Positions 46,731-59,500 of a stretch of DNA of 64,000 nt are shown piece after piece. How positions within the stretch are numbered: position 1 is the first letter of the stretch; each line of letters opens with the position of its first letter. Source of the stretch: Fulvia fulva (taxonomy: Eukaryota; Ascomycota; Dothideomycetes; Mycosphaerellales; Mycosphaerellaceae); contig NC_063016.1 in the NCBI RefSeq assembly GCF_020509005.1, positions 2,790,001-2,854,000 of the forward strand. Direction: 5' to 3'. Under the pieces are notes generated by a model. It was given only the letters and a program-made list of their open reading frames with translations. It made no database searches and had not been told where the DNA came from. A program made the translations under genes and the position numbers.

Positions 46731-46934
46731 TATTACGAGACTATAGTACGGGAGTATAAGGGTATAGTATTAACGAAGTCGATAGCTAAAGAGAGAAGAG
46801 AGTCTAAGAACGAGGCCTATACTTAAAGGCCGAGGTATTAGGCGTCGGTATCGGGCCGAGCTTAGTCATCCGGGTCACGTGACCCGGGTCACGTGATCAG
46901 ATTCGAATCCTCTACCTACGGAGCGGCCGTAACA
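46731..46934 (-). repeat. Gypsy-5 3' LTR (minus strand)
   Basis: 204 bp. On the minus strand it starts TGTTACGGCCG after the purine tract AGAGGGGCGGTAG and ends GTAATA. It contains a 22-bp perfect palindrome (46875-46896) with two CACGTG cores that kept their CpA and TpG although the rest of the LTR is saturated. Confidence 0.82.
46875..46896. promoter_or_regulatory. 22-bp palindrome with two CACGTG boxes in the gypsy-5 LTR
   Basis: A perfect inverted repeat with TCACGTGA at each end and CCCGGG in the centre. CACGTG is the core bound by bHLH-type regulators. Regulatory use is an inference; the same core occurs in the solo LTR at 47804-47815. Confidence 0.4.
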
Positions 46935-47762
46935 CTACCGCCCCTCTAAAACACCTTCGTCTTAAAGCGTATATCCTTAAATCTCCCTTAGCGTAAACGT
47001 AAAAGCTTTATTATCCTCTATATCGTTCGTTTCGTCTATTAGCTCTAATAACTTACTAGAGGTAGGCACTAAAACCCTTTTAATATAGCTATAGTTAGTA
47101 TTAGGCGTATAGTTATCCTTAGCTAGAGCTATAGGGCTATTACCTTTACGTAGAGGCTATACCGTTATAGTTAACTAGGGTACTAGATCTATTACGTTTA
47201 CGTCCGGCCTTATATCGACTAAGGTCTTATTCGGAATCTAATTTTCTAGCGGATAAAAGTTGACCGGTATAGACTTGGTTAGGTTATTATACTTAAAGTC
47301 TACGACTACCTTTAGTATATCCTTATATACTACGCTCGCGGGCTCCTAGGTAGACTTACTATCTAAATAGCCCTTCTATTCTACTAGTATAGTAATGCCT
47401 CTACCCTTCGGCTTAGAATCTAGGACGCGTTTAACCTCCTAGGTCTTAAACGTGTTACTAGTTTTATTAGTAACCTCGATCGGTAGCGGTCGTACGTTAT
47501 CTTCTAGATCTACCGGTCGGAGAAGATATCGAAGGAGTTATATACGCAGATCGTCTCTAGTAGGGCAATACTATACGTATTCTTACCGAGCGCGGTAGTG
47601 ATTACTACCGGTTTAAACTATTTAATATTAAGCTTCTTAGCTAGGCGTAATAACTTCTAGTTCTTAGTATTAATATAGATACGGTCGCCTAGGCTATATC
47701 GCGGTAGTATAGTACGGTATATGTTAGCGTTATCTACTTATAGGGCTTAATCGTAACGTAAG
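46935..47762 (-). pseudogene. Gypsy-5 pol C-terminal part with chromodomain (broken)
   Basis: Minus-strand reading near 47440-47220 gives EVKRVLDSKPKGRGITILVE, then KGYLDSKST, EPASVVYKDI, a chromodomain with two Trp positions now TAG. A basic/hydrophobic tail follows to the purine tract. This marks gypsy-5 as a chromovirus. The stretch is separated from the integrase by a solo LTR inserted at 47763-47923. Confidence 0.8.
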
Positions 47763-47923
47763 TATTACGGCCCTAGGCCTAGTAAATGTCTGGCTAGTAC
47801 GTAGGTCACGTGACCGCGCGTACTAGCGTAGCACCTCGGCTTATATATAGCCTCGGCGTACCTCGCGCTCCTCTTTCCTACGTACCTAGCTACTTTATAT
47901 CAATACGACTATAAACCGTTATA
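47763..47923 (+). repeat. Solo LTR of another Ty3/gypsy family, with GTAAG duplications
   Basis: 161 bp from TATTACGG to CCGTTATA (ends changed from TG and CA), flanked exactly by GTAAG at 47758-47762 and 47924-47928. It holds a TATA-like CTTATATATAG and the motif GGTCACGTGACC (47804-47815). No internal region follows, so it is a product of LTR-LTR recombination. The downstream stretch CCTCGCGCTCCTCTTT resembles the gypsy-4 LTR, suggesting a related family. Confidence 0.85.
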
Positions 47924-47928
47924 GTAAG

Positions 47929-50900
47929 TATTCGTATAGGTACGTATAGAAGTCCTTTATCTATTAAGTAAAACGCTCTACCTTTTCGGCGGATAGGCGT
48001 TACTTAGTAGGTATTAGACGCTTAGGGAGGCTATCTCTATTAAAGTTACTAGTACGAGGATTACGACCTCGTTCGGTAAAGAATAGCGACATATATATTA
48101 CTTCTATAATATAGTTATTCTTTACGAATTCCGCTAGCGGAAGCTACTATACCTAATCTCCTTATACGTAGTCGATAAAGATACGGAGGTACTTCTCTAT
48201 CTCCTTATTCGTGTTCTTAGACTGTCTATCGATCTTAGGATAGAAGGCTATAGACAACTTATAGACTATCCCTACTAGTTCGTAGAAGCGTTACTAAAAA
48301 GCTAATAGCTACTAACTACCTCGATCTATAACGATAGACAGAGGGGTACTATATAAGCGGTAGTAGTCCCGGACGAAGACCTAGGCGATATATTCGGTAG
48401 TTATCTCCTCTACTAGGATTATATAGCATCCCTTACCCGTACGGTTAGTAATCGTAAGGGCATTAGTATATATAATGCTATTGTAATTAGTACTCTTCGG
48501 TAGTCCTACTACGAAATCTATAGTAATTTCGTCCTATAGTCTAAATAGGATTAGTAGGGGTTTTAGTAGCCCTAGGTATTACGTCTACGAGGGTTTTGAC
48601 GAGCGGTATTTGTAGTACTTAAAGATCTTATTACGTATATACTATAAAAGGCCGGGCTAGACGAAGTCGTAAGTAATAAGCTCGTAGGTCTTCGTACGAC
48701 CTAGGTAACTAGTAGAGAGGGTGCTATAATATACTTAGAAGACCTTAAAGCGTAAACCCGGTACGTCTAGTATAAAGACGTTATAGCCGCCGTATCTATT
48801 CTTAATATAGATAAGGCCGCCTATAGCTAGCGCCTCGCTATTATCTATACGGTACTAGCGTAGTAGCGTATAAGGCTCTCCTACGTCTAACTAGCGTAAC
48901 GCTTACTATAGCTTCGCTTCTCCGTATAACGGGGATCTTAGTTATAAGTTTATTGTCCTATCGGCCTAGACGGATCTCTATCGGCGAGATATTAAGGAAT
49001 CGGTACTTAGGCAGTAACGTCTATTCTTAATACTGTCTTCGTAGGTCGTTATTGTTTATAGAGACGTCCTATAGCCGCCGTATTAGAGTATTAAGTTTGA
49101 TATTCGTCTTACTAGGGATATAGACAATCATGAAGTAGAACTACAATAAGAACTTAGACTAACGTACCTAGCGTCTATTTAGGACCTTAGTACTCGTGAA
49201 CTATTTAAGGTTCTTATAATCGGAGTATACTAGGATTAGCTTGCCGCTTTCGTCGGTAAGGTTTTCGAATTCGGCCTTATCTCTATTAATATCTCTAGAC
49301 ATAAGCTCTAGCTTCTATTCCTTAAAGGCTTTTACGATAGCGAGTAGTTCCTTATTATAGATGTCGTAGTTATATTCTTACGGCGACATCTTCTTAGACA
49401 TAAAAGCTACTAGGCGCTATATACCGTCTTCTCCTCGCTACGACATTACTATAGTAGTAACAAAGTCCGATATATCTGTTTCGAGCTTCGTTTCTCGCCC
49501 GGATACGAAATGTACGAGTATAATGTCGTCCTTAGTAAACGCTTGTTTTATACGTTCGAAAGCGTCCTAACATTCGTTACCCTATACCTATAGTACGTCT
49601 TTCTTAGTAAGCTATATTATCGAGTAGGCGATACCTAAGTAGTTACGAATAAACCGCCTATAGAAGTTATAAAAGCTAAGGAAGGACAGAATATCTATTA
49701 GGTTACGAGGGGTCTTCTGTTCTTAGATTACGGCGATCTTGTCCTTATCTATCTTAATGCCGTCCGCGCCTATAATTAAGCTAAGGTACTTCGTCTCTTA
49801 GACGTAAAACTCGTACTTATCAATATCGAGTTGAAGTCCTACCTCCTATAGCTTCGCTATAACCTTCTCGACGTAATCGATATACTCCTCTAGGGTATCG
49901 CTAAATATAAGTACGTTATCGAGGTACGCGGAGGTAAAATCGTCTAGGTACTCTCGGAGCGCGTTATTAATATATAACTAGAAGGTACCGGGTGTATTAT
50001 AGAGACTAAAGGGTATTACTAGATATTCGAACTGACCGTAGCGCGTAGTAAATACCGTTTTCTACTCGTCCCCTTCCGCGATACGTAAACGATTAAAGGT
50101 AGCGATTATATCGAGCTTAGTAAAGTACTTCTTACTACTGATCCGGTTAAGGGTATCTTAAATAAGTAGGATAGGGTACCTCGATTTTATAGTAATAGCG
50201 TTTAGGGCGCGGTAGTCGATATAGACGCGTAGTCTACTACCTAGTTTACGTACGATAATCACCGGTAATGCTATAGGTAAGGTACTACGTTAGATATTAC
50301 CTTTCTAAAGTTAGTTATCTATCTAAGCTTTTACTACTTCTGACTCTCTATTCGAAATCGGATAGGGCCGCTTAAACGGTAGCCGAGTATCCTTCTTTAG
50401 CTTAATCTCATAATCTAGGCTAGGGCGATAAGGTAGTAGCTTGTCTAACTCTAACTTCGAGAATAGAGCTTACCGATAATAGTATATAGCCGGTAGCTTA
50501 CCGAGTACGTCGGGGTCCTTCTACTTCCGGTATAGCTTTTCTATAAACACGTTATAACTAGCTACGTTCATCGCGTAGGCCTCTACCTAGTACTCCTATT
50601 AATAACGGAGCGTTCTATAGTAGCTATCTTTAATATATATAGCGTACGCGAATATAGCGTTACCGTCTATAACCTTTCGTACTATTATAGCGTAAAGCCC
50701 TAACGCTTATACTATAACTAGATTGGCCGCGCTCTTAGCCGTATATACTTCGCGTAGGTTAATCTATATAGTATATACTTCCGTACCTCTCGTACGATAG
50801 AGTCTCCGGAGTTCGTATAAGTTGATCTACTTAATATCGTCTCTATACCTAGCCCTAACTCTTTTAGCGCCGACTTCGAGGGGCTAAGGGACCGGTATGT

Positions 50901-51324
50901 CGCGGATATCGGGTCGCTTAAGGCTATCGTAGTCGGGTACCGGCGTTAGTAGTAACTCGGGGATAGGTAACGTTACTAGTAGACTAACGTCCTTATAGAG
51001 AGAGTGATTCTAATAGTCAACGTCGTTAAAGGTGAGCACGCTTCGCTTCTAGTCTTTATAAGGGCTATGCTTCGCGTACTATCTAAGGCTAAGGACTATA
51101 TTATAGTAGGTATCGGTAACTAGGCATTTGACCGTCTCGATATAGCCTTAAAGGTTCAGTTTAATGTTTATAGCTTTAGTAATAATTATTAGTACTTAGG
51201 AGCTATTACCTAGGCCTAGCCTAAAGGGCTTAATATTGTAGAGCGGGAATTTGTGTTTTTACGTAAAGGAAGTATTTACGAGTTTAGAGTTAGTACTATT
51301 ATTAAGGAAGGTATATATATATAT
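47929..51324 (-). pseudogene. Gypsy-5 pol: PR-RT-RNase H-INT (broken), minus strand
   Basis: Integrase core near 48440-48130 (GCYIILVEEITTEYIA, PLSIVIDRGS, KIDRQSKNTNKEIEKYLRIF). RT near 50135-50020 ([36 protein letters not shown]). RNase H lies between. Stops are RIP-type. The frame is cut at 51324 by copia-2, so gag and the 5' LTR should lie right of the window. Confidence 0.82.
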
Positions 51325-51559
51325 TGTTAAATAGGTACGGGTGGATAGTAGCGGAGTGGAGTAAGAGATCAATCTTTAACTGACTAATAGCACGAGTATA
51401 CAGCAATATATTAGGAACCAATATGTTGATTATGTTAGATGTCTATCTAAGCTAAAGGGGAGAGAAGGTATCTCCCTACAAGCTAAGTTATCGTGGATGC
51501 CTTAGGCTACTAGATCACTTCCTGATTATTGACTCCCTTTGAGATGCTACATCTTAACA
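51325..51559 (-). repeat. Copia-2 3' LTR (minus strand)
   Basis: 235 bp; on the minus strand TGTTAAGATG to CCTATTTAACA. The length and right-hand end match the copia-1 LTR (234 bp, CCTATTTAACA), though the middle differs, so it is a related family. The 5' LTR is outside the window. Confidence 0.85.
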
Positions 51560-54500
51560 CTCCTACTCATCTCGTATAGGAGGTTATAGTCTGCTCACTT
51601 CCTATCAATAGTACTTGGACCTTTTTATGACAGGTTTAGCTAGCTTACAAACCTCTAGAAGTGTGGACTAGTCTTTGGTTTTATAAACCCGTCTGTAACT
51701 ATCTTAGAGGTTAGAGTGTACTTAATAGTAATAAGCCTCCTCCCCTAAAGTTTCCTAATAGCGTTATAGGCAATGTCAATGTGCTTCGACTTGTTATGAA
51801 CATATACATCTTTTACTAGGGTAAGGGCAGCTTAATTGTCACCTCTTAATTGGACTGGTCTCAAATTTGATACAGTCTCCTAGTTTCTAGTAATTCTTAG
51901 TTGATAGGAACAGTCTCCTACTAACTCTAGACAATCCATTTCTCTTAGTAGTGAAGCTAGGAATTAGGACTGCTTCGTATATACATTTATAGCTATATAT
52001 TCAGCCTCTATTATAGATGTTGCTACAGACTTTTGCTTCTTGCTTATCTAAGAAACTGGTGCCCCACAGAGGAAGAAGACATACCTAAGGATTAAGACTC
52101 TGTCTGCTTTGTCTATTACATAATCAGAATTACAGTATCTAATAAGGTGTCCTTTTCTAGACTTTAAGAACTGAAGTCCTAGATCAGGGTATGATCTTAG
52201 GTACCTAGTGATCTTCTTCAAAGCCTTTATGTAGTAGGTGGATGGGTCACTCATAAATGAGCTCATCCTTCCTAGGGTAAAAGCAATGTCTAGCCTTATG
52301 ATTGTTACTGGCCACATCTAAGTACCATTAATACTCTAGTACTCTGCCTTGTCACACCTCTCATCTATATAGCTTGAAGGTTTGAGGGCCTTATAGCTGT
52401 CTATAGGTAAGTGTGTAGGTGCTGCCTTCTTATAGTTCATTCCTATCTTAGCTAGGCTGTCCCTAATAAAGTGTCCTTAGTCAAGTTTCTGGATTCCTCT
52501 CTTCCTGTCCCTTGTAACTCTTATGCTAAGGATCTTTTTAGGTTCACCTAGATCTTTAATCTTGAAGATCTTGCCAAGTTCTCTTTTGAACTAGAGAACA
52601 TCTACTAACTTTAGTATAGCAATTGGAATTTTATCTATATATAAAAGGATTATGATCTCCCTCTTCTTATAGATATGTAGGCATAGATCCACTTCTGACT
52701 ATGTAAATCCAATCTCTCTGAGCTTTAACACACAGAGTTGATTCCAATCTCTAGCTACTTACTTAAGTCTATATAAGCTTTTAAGGATTTTGAACACTAT
52801 GTTTGGTAGAAGCTCAACTCCTAGTAGTGGTAACATAAAGATGTCTTCATAGAGGGTGCTTTCTGTGAATGCATTGTTTACATCCACTTAGTGAAGATAA
52901 AGATCCTTCTTATACACAATAGCTATAAACACCCTAAGGGTGTCCTGTCTTACTGTAGGTACAAATGTCTCTATAAAGTCAAGACCAAACTTCTATAAGA
53001 AGCCCCTTATAACTAGTCTAGCCTTGAACTTTTCAATAGCTCCACTAATGCTTCTCTTAATATCAAAGACCCATCTTGATATAACTAGATTTACTCCTTT
53101 TAGTAGAATAGAATTTTCCTAGGTGTTGTTACTCTATAGAGCATCTAGTTCCTTTTGGATTGCTTCCTTCTAAAGATGTCCCCATTTCTTGTCATTTATA
53201 GCATCCTTATAGGATTTTGGAATTGGGACCTCTTACTTGTATATAATGGCTTCTATAGTTGCTATAAAGGCCATTTCCTTAACTTCTTCTAGGAATTCGC
53301 TATCCTATAGTATTGAACTGTCCACTAATTGCATAGCTATAAAGAAAGCTTAGTGAAAAGCAGTAAGGTTCTCTAAGAGGTCTATTGCTTCTCCTACTTT
53401 AGTGGTTAGTTCGGGCTTAGGGACTATAGATTTTAGGGCTTTCTGTTTTATGTCATAGCCCTTAACATCATAGTCAGCCTTTCTCTTTCTAAGGGATGAT
53501 TTAGGAACCGTCACTTATGACCTAGTAACGTCTATTTCCTAGGGATCTAGGGAGCTTCTCCCAATTAGCTAATCGATTTTCTGAAATTCCCCTACGTTCT
53601 CCGGAGGTTAGGGAAGTTACACAAATAGCTTTCTCGGCTAAGCGACTTTAGGGCTCTCAATCGGCTGATCTATTTCGGGGTGCTCTAATAGACGCCTAAA
53701 TAGTAGGTAGATTGTCCTAAGGATACGTTCTTCCTCGGCCTTCCTAAGGGCTTCCTAGCTAGTGTACTACTTAGTAGATTCAATGTTAGAACATTGAGAC
53801 CTATATTACCTCTAGGCTGGTCCTTAAAGAAGTCTATATATGTGTGTTGTTTAACAGCTCTTATGTCTAGTTTCTAAAAGAGCTAGGCTTTAGCTATGTT
53901 TTTAATATACCTAATAAACACTGCTTCTTTACCCCTATTTATTAGCTTATCACTTGTTGCCTATAGAGGTTGGGATCTTATGTCTATATAGACAATAGCT
54001 TTGCATCCCTAAACTTTCAAATGGTTAATGGTCGGTTTGATACTATCAAAAGCCTTATCTAGTAAAACCTTGAACCTATCGTAATCTAGGCCATTTAGTA
54101 GTTTGTTCCTTATATAAGTTTGGGCCTCTAGTGCTTTAGGCCAAAATTCAACCGGCATTTTAGCCTCTTTAAGCATTGCCCTTATAGAGTCCTCTAAGGT
54201 TTGTATTGACCTCTTAACTAGTCCATTCTGTAGAGAGTTGTATGCCTTAGTCGGCTCGAGCCTAATCCCTAAATCCTTCTCCTACTACTTTACTAATGTA
54301 ATAAGTTCTTTTATATTGTTAAGTCTTACTGCTTTTAGCTACGCTAATAATTTCCTCTCTACTTTGATCTTCTAGTTCTAGAGAGCAACTAGAGCATCTT
54401 CTCTTTTCCTAAGAGGAAAGGTCCACTTCTTCCTAGAGAAGTTGTTAACAATCTTAAGCTAGTATTTGAATCCTAGTCTTGAGATTAGTAGTAGGCTATA

Positions 54501-55209
54501 TATGTCAATAGATATAAGGGCAAGTCTTTTAGGTCTTCTCTCTATAACTTTGCCTTCGTACTTCTTCATCTTTGCTATTAAACATACTCTACACTAGTGA
54601 AAGCTATCCTTAGGGATAGGAATAGGTTCTTTTAAGTCTGTTACCTTATAAAGATTCTAGAGCAAATTCTTCCTAAGGTGTACAAATCTTCTATACTAAA
54701 GCTCCTACTGCTTTAGGTCGGTCTCTAATTAAGCAGTCACAAAGGCATTCTCTATTAGTAGTGCATATAATAAGTAATGTGCCCGTTCTTATAGGAGAGG
54801 AGAAATCTTATTAATGAATAGAACCCCCCTAAGGAGCTTTGTCTAGACAATAGTCTTACTAGAGGGGGAAACAAGAGAAAATGATAGAGGTTGTATACTA
54901 AACTACTTACTAAACTAGTTCTATGAAACCAGGTTCACTCCTAGCTTAGATATAAGTAGGACATCTTCCAAAACAACTTTTCTACTAGCTCTCCTACTCA
55001 TCTCTACATTCCTAATACGAGTGGCTAATAAAAACCCACCTCCTACTTTGATCCATTTCTTCCTTATCAAGGGAGTTATAGATCTAAAGAGGCAGCTTTA
55101 GTCAGTTATATAGGATGAAGCATAGGAGTTAAGTAACTACTCTAACGAGGGGAACTTGCCTTAGACTTCTGTAGTTAAGTAAGCCACTTCATTATACTCA
55201 TTATTATTA
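51560..55209 (-). pseudogene. Copia-2 pol: INT-RT-RNase H (broken), minus strand
   Basis: RT reads from about 53000 leftwards: DIDIAFTESTLYEDIFMLPL, LKSLYRLK, LLYIDKIPIAI (the YVDD-type motif has Lys for its second Asp), then LGEPKKILSIRVTRDRKRGI. RNase H is near 52320-51900, with an open 89-codon stretch at 52048-52317 (MWPVTIIRLDIAFTLGRMSS) and ISKKQKSVATSIIEAEYIAI. Integrase is near 54600-54000. Stops are fewer than in copia-1. Closest relative in the window: copia-1, same order on the + strand. Confidence 0.87.
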
Positions 55210-55319
55210 TATAACGTTCTTATCCGAACACACCGCCGGCTTGGCGCTTAGCTTTATATTTAGATTTCTCTTAGGTAGCTTTCCTATATCTCAGATTTAC
55301 ACTCGCTAAGGTTCTTATA
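55210..55319 (+). repeat. Gypsy-6 5' LTR
   Basis: 110 bp, TATAACGTTC to GGTTCTTATA; aligns along its whole length with 63352-63461, with RIP-type differences including both ends. Confidence 0.85.
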
Positions 55320-55539
55320 TCTAGTAGCTTCCCTTCCTTTTAGCCTTTCTATTAGGTTAAATCAGCCTATAAGTGAATCTCCTAAGCTATAAGTCTCTAA
55401 CTTACGCCTCAGTCGGACCTTAGTACTAAAGCTAAGCGAGGTAACCTCACTAACCTTATCTTAGCTCCTACGAACGGGGCGGGCCACTCAAACCTTCAGT
55501 ATAGAGGACACTAACTAACACCCTAATCAAGGCGGTTAT

Positions 55540-56589
55540 TACCTACCGGATCAGTAAGGTTTCGCTACTTATCTAATCGGAGAGGGCCTAGCCTATAGTC
55601 GCGCCCTAGGCGACAACTACGCGGCTTAGCCTACTAGCCTAAACGACACCTTTAGGGCCACTTAGGCTATACCCCTAGCTACTCGGTCGTACCGCCGCCC
55701 TAACCGCGATGGCGACGCGGAGATAGATAGGGCGGACTACCTAGACGAAGATGACTTCGGCCTACATGACGAGCTAGCTAGTAGAGGCAAGGCGCCTAGG
55801 ATAGGGGATCCCCCTGTTCTAAAGTCTAACGCTTAGAACGACGAGTGCCTTAACTAGATATCGTCTATTAGAGCCTAGATTAGCCTGAATAAGAAATGGA
55901 TTGTTAAACGACGCCTTTCCGACCTAGAGAAACTAGAGCTCGTTAGCAGCTTCGTCGGTAGCGACTTTAACTAGTTCTAGTTTGAAGCTATCGAAGAAAC
56001 GCGCCTAAAACCCCCTTATCTTAGGCACGGCGATTTCGACGACATAATCACGTAGATCTCTAACTTCATAGTCGACCTAGACTATTAGGAGCAGATCTAG
56101 CGTAAGTAGGAGACTACCCGTTAAACTAGGAGTGTCAGGACCTTCATTAGGTCGCTTAGGCTGACTAGGAGCCGTATGACTCCCCTACTAGATGACTTTA
56201 CCTACCTACGCAAGTTTTTAGCCGGCCTGAAGCCCGATATGCTAGCTGAACTAGACAATCGTAACTTCCGAGCGACTAATACGAATATCCGCGTCTACTT
56301 CTAGTAGGCTATTACAGCCGACCAGCGACTCTATCTTAGCCGCGGAAGAGACCAGAAGCTGGCCGCAATGATGTCAGCCGTCGAGAAGTTCGTAGACGGG
56401 GACACTGAAGCCTTTATAGCTCTCCGGAGCGACTTAGGTAGCTCGGCGCGCGGCAGAGGCCGCGGTAGAGGCCGCGGCGGACGTAGACGCGGGCGAGGCA
56501 ATCGTAGAGGCCCTTCCGGGCGCTTAGACGAATGCTACAACTGTAGTAAGACAGGCCACTTCGCGCGCGACTGCTCTAAGCCAAAAAAA
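55540..56589 (+). pseudogene. Gypsy-6 gag (broken)
   Basis: One frame with RIP-type stops: DRADYLDEDDFGLHDELASR near 55725-55785, LNKKWIVKRRLSDLEKLELV near 55890-55950, and LDDFTYLRKFLAGLKPDMLA near 56190-56250. An open 74-codon end (56368-56589) holds an Arg-Gly repeat (RGRGRGRGGRRRGRG) followed by a CX2CX4HX4C knuckle, CYNCSKTGHFARDC. An RGG-type run before the knuckle would reinforce RNA binding. The start is not determined; the frame is readable from about 55540. The end is TAG after an A7 run. Confidence 0.82.
56583..56589 (+). promoter_or_regulatory. Canonical slippery heptamer A7 at the gypsy-6 gag end
   Basis: Seven A residues in phase A AAA AAA are followed at once by the gag TAG. 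Slipping one base back enters the pol frame (IEPKTSQSRQ), which carries protease, RT and integrase. This is a textbook -1 frameshift heptamer, in the same position as the A run of the intact chromovirus. Confidence 0.7.
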
Positions 56590-59500
56590 TAGAGCCTAAG
56601 ACGTCTCAATCGAGGCAGACGTACTTAGGATCATTAGACGCCTCTACACCCCTACCTAGAGAATCCTGCTAGGATGGGACGACCCTAGCTACTAAGGGTG
56701 AGGCTTAGTAGACACAAGTAGAAGAGGATGGAGCATTGTCTTTATCTAAAGAACCCGAGTCGGAGACTAAAGAGGAGGTCGACCACACGATAGAGAGGCT
56801 AATAGCGATAGGCGGAGGGCTCTTCACTATCGATGCCCGCTTAGGACCTAGTCAGGTTCGGGCCAAGGTTACCCTAGACTACGCAGCCTCCAAAGTGTAC
56901 CTCTTAGCCCGAAAATCGAAGCAACTCCCCCGATCGCTTTTTAGGGACTTACCGCTAGCAAGGATCGTCCTCCCGAACGGTAAGGAGATCATTTCTACTT
57001 AGGGTATCCTTCTGCCATATCAGATTGGCACCTAGCAGGACACAGTCCCCGCTAGAGTCATCGACATAGAAGGATTTGACCTTATCCTAGGCCTCAAGTA
57101 GTTCTAGGAAGTCAACCCTAACGTAAACTAGTAGTCTGGCTCTACTAGACTACGGGACCGGCGTGGCCGGTACTATACGATCAGGTCGTACTCTAAGGTG
57201 TTCGACCTGAAGGACGACGAAGGCGAGCTGGAAATGTTCAACTCTATATGTTTAGCAGACTTCGCTATACGACACGAAGGACCCTAGCTCTTCTGCTCGC
57301 TTAGGCGACTCCCCGACGATGCCCTAGTTGACATCGACTTCGAGGAGCACGGCTTAGATAAGGCATACGAACGCCTTATAGCTATAGTAGGGGACCCAGA
57401 CGACGAGTCTTAGCCACCGTAGGTAGGTGACCAGGTCTTCTAGACGTTAGTTAATCTCTTCCTAGAGATCTAGAGAGCTTAGCTCCCGGCCAGACTCCTA
57501 CGGAAGAGAGCTTTCGACTATACTATCCCTACTAGTGACGCTCGACCTATTAACTAGCCCGTATACCGTCTGAACCCGGGTCAGCTTCGAGAACAGGCTC
57601 GCTAGATCCAGATGCTCCTTGATCGCGGACTAATCAAGGTCTCGTCCTCACCCTAGGGATCCCTAGTCCTCTTTGTCCCTAAGCCAGACGGCTAGTGGCG
57701 TATATATATCGACTATCGCGCCCTAAACGCCGCAACTACTAAAAACGGCTTCCCCCTCCTACGCATCTAGGAGTGCCTAGACACGGTCGCGAAGGCTAAA
57801 TACTTCAGCAAACTGGACCTAGTCTTAGGGTACTAGCAGCTGCTGATCGACTCAGCCGACACGTACAAAACTACGTTTAACACTAGGGATAGGAAGTACG
57901 AGTTCTTCGTCATACCCTTTAGGCTAACAAACGCCCCAGCCTCGTTTTGGTCTATAATGAACGAGATCCTAAGAGATCTGCTTTGGAAGAAGGTCGTCGT
58001 GTACCTCGACGACATCCTAGTCTTCTTAGACTCTAAGGAACAGCACGAAAAAGACCTAAAGGAGGTCTTCGACCGCCTAAAGAAAGCTGAACTGTTCTGC
58101 TCCCCTAAGAAGTGCGACATTAGAGTCAAGTCAGTCACCTTCTACGGGCATTAGATCGAGAAGAATTCGATTAGGCCACTGCGAGACAAGATCGACGCGA
58201 TCAACAGTTGGCCTACGCCCACTAATACACAGTAGATCAGGTAGTTCCTTAGCCTCGTAGGCTACTACCGCCGCTTTATTAAGGGCTTCGCGAAACTCGT
58301 AGCACCCCTCTTAGATCTTCTTAAGGAAAGCGACGAGTCCCTTAGGCGGAAAAAGCGTCGCCTAGTACGATAGAACGCCTAGTGCGTATACGCTTTCAAG
58401 AGCCTGAAGCTCGCGCTGACCTCAGGGCCTGTACTGATCCCGCCTGACCCTAAGAAGCCCTTTACGATTGAGACTGATGTATCTGAATAGGCTGTAGGCG
58501 CTGCTCTCTATTAAATGGGAGCTAACAACCAGCTACACCCTGTGGCCTTCTCTAGAAGGAAGCTTTAGGGAGCCGAGCTGAATTACCCAGTTCACGAAAA
58601 GGAGGGCCTGGCAATTAAGGAAGCCCTCCGAACCTAGGACAACTACGTAGAAAATGGCTATACGGTCACGATCCTAACCGATCACTAGTCGCTCAGGTAC
58701 CTTAACAGCACTAAGGGCCAGAGCAAGAGGATCGTACGATAGGCTGAAGAGTTTTAGCAATACAACTTGGACATCAGGTATCGTAAGGGGGAAGAGGCGA
58801 TCGTTCCCGATGCGCTCTCCCGTCGGCCTGACTTTATCGGAGAAGGACCTACTAACCTAGCTCAGCCGGTTGAGCAACTCGCAGCTATAAGATTCAAAGC
58901 TAACGAGACCGACTTGTTCCCTGAACTGATGAGGCAGTTCAAGTTGACGGGACAGATGCTAACTTGCGGTCCCTACCTCGAGAGCTTGATTAAGGCACGA
59001 GAAGAGGAATTCGAGCTGCTCCTACCGATCGACGAGTCTAAGGAACCTAGATTGGGCTTCATTCTTCCAGACGACAAGGGAACAGCGCCTTTCCTCGCAC
59101 CAACCTAGCGTCTTGATCTAGTGAACTACGTACACTAGCGATACGGACACTTTGCGGCGCCCGGGCTAATAGGTCAGCTCGAGACAAGAGCCTAGTGGCC
59201 TAGTATAAGAAAGGACGTACGAAAGTTCATCGAATCCTGCCCTAGATGCTAGCTAACGTAGAAAAAGAAGCCTAACAAGCCTGAAACACGCGAGCCGCGG
59301 TTTCACTAGGTTGACGACAAGCTTAGGCCCTTCGAGAGATAGGCGATTGATGTCGTAGGGCCTTTGCCGAAGAGTCTGCTAGGGAACGAGTACATCATCA
59401 CGGCGATAGATTGCGCTACGGGTTGGCCAGTCGCTTAGGCCGTTCCGCGTACGGATGCTAAAGCGACTATAGTATTCCTATACGAGAGAATCTATTAGGA

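Larger units (their letters stand above)
51325..55209 (-). mobile_element. Copia-2, 3' part, minus strand (partly RIPed)
   Basis: Integrase, RT and RNase H of a Ty1/copia element with many CpA and TpG retained. It is interrupted at 55209 by gypsy-6 and resumes at 63462. It is itself inserted into gypsy-5. Confidence 0.9.

Noticed and set aside
46898..46912. tRNA-like B box (GATTCGAATCC)
   Set aside because: No A box or foldable cloverleaf surrounds it, and it lies inside the gypsy-5 LTR, where it is best read as part of the LTR.
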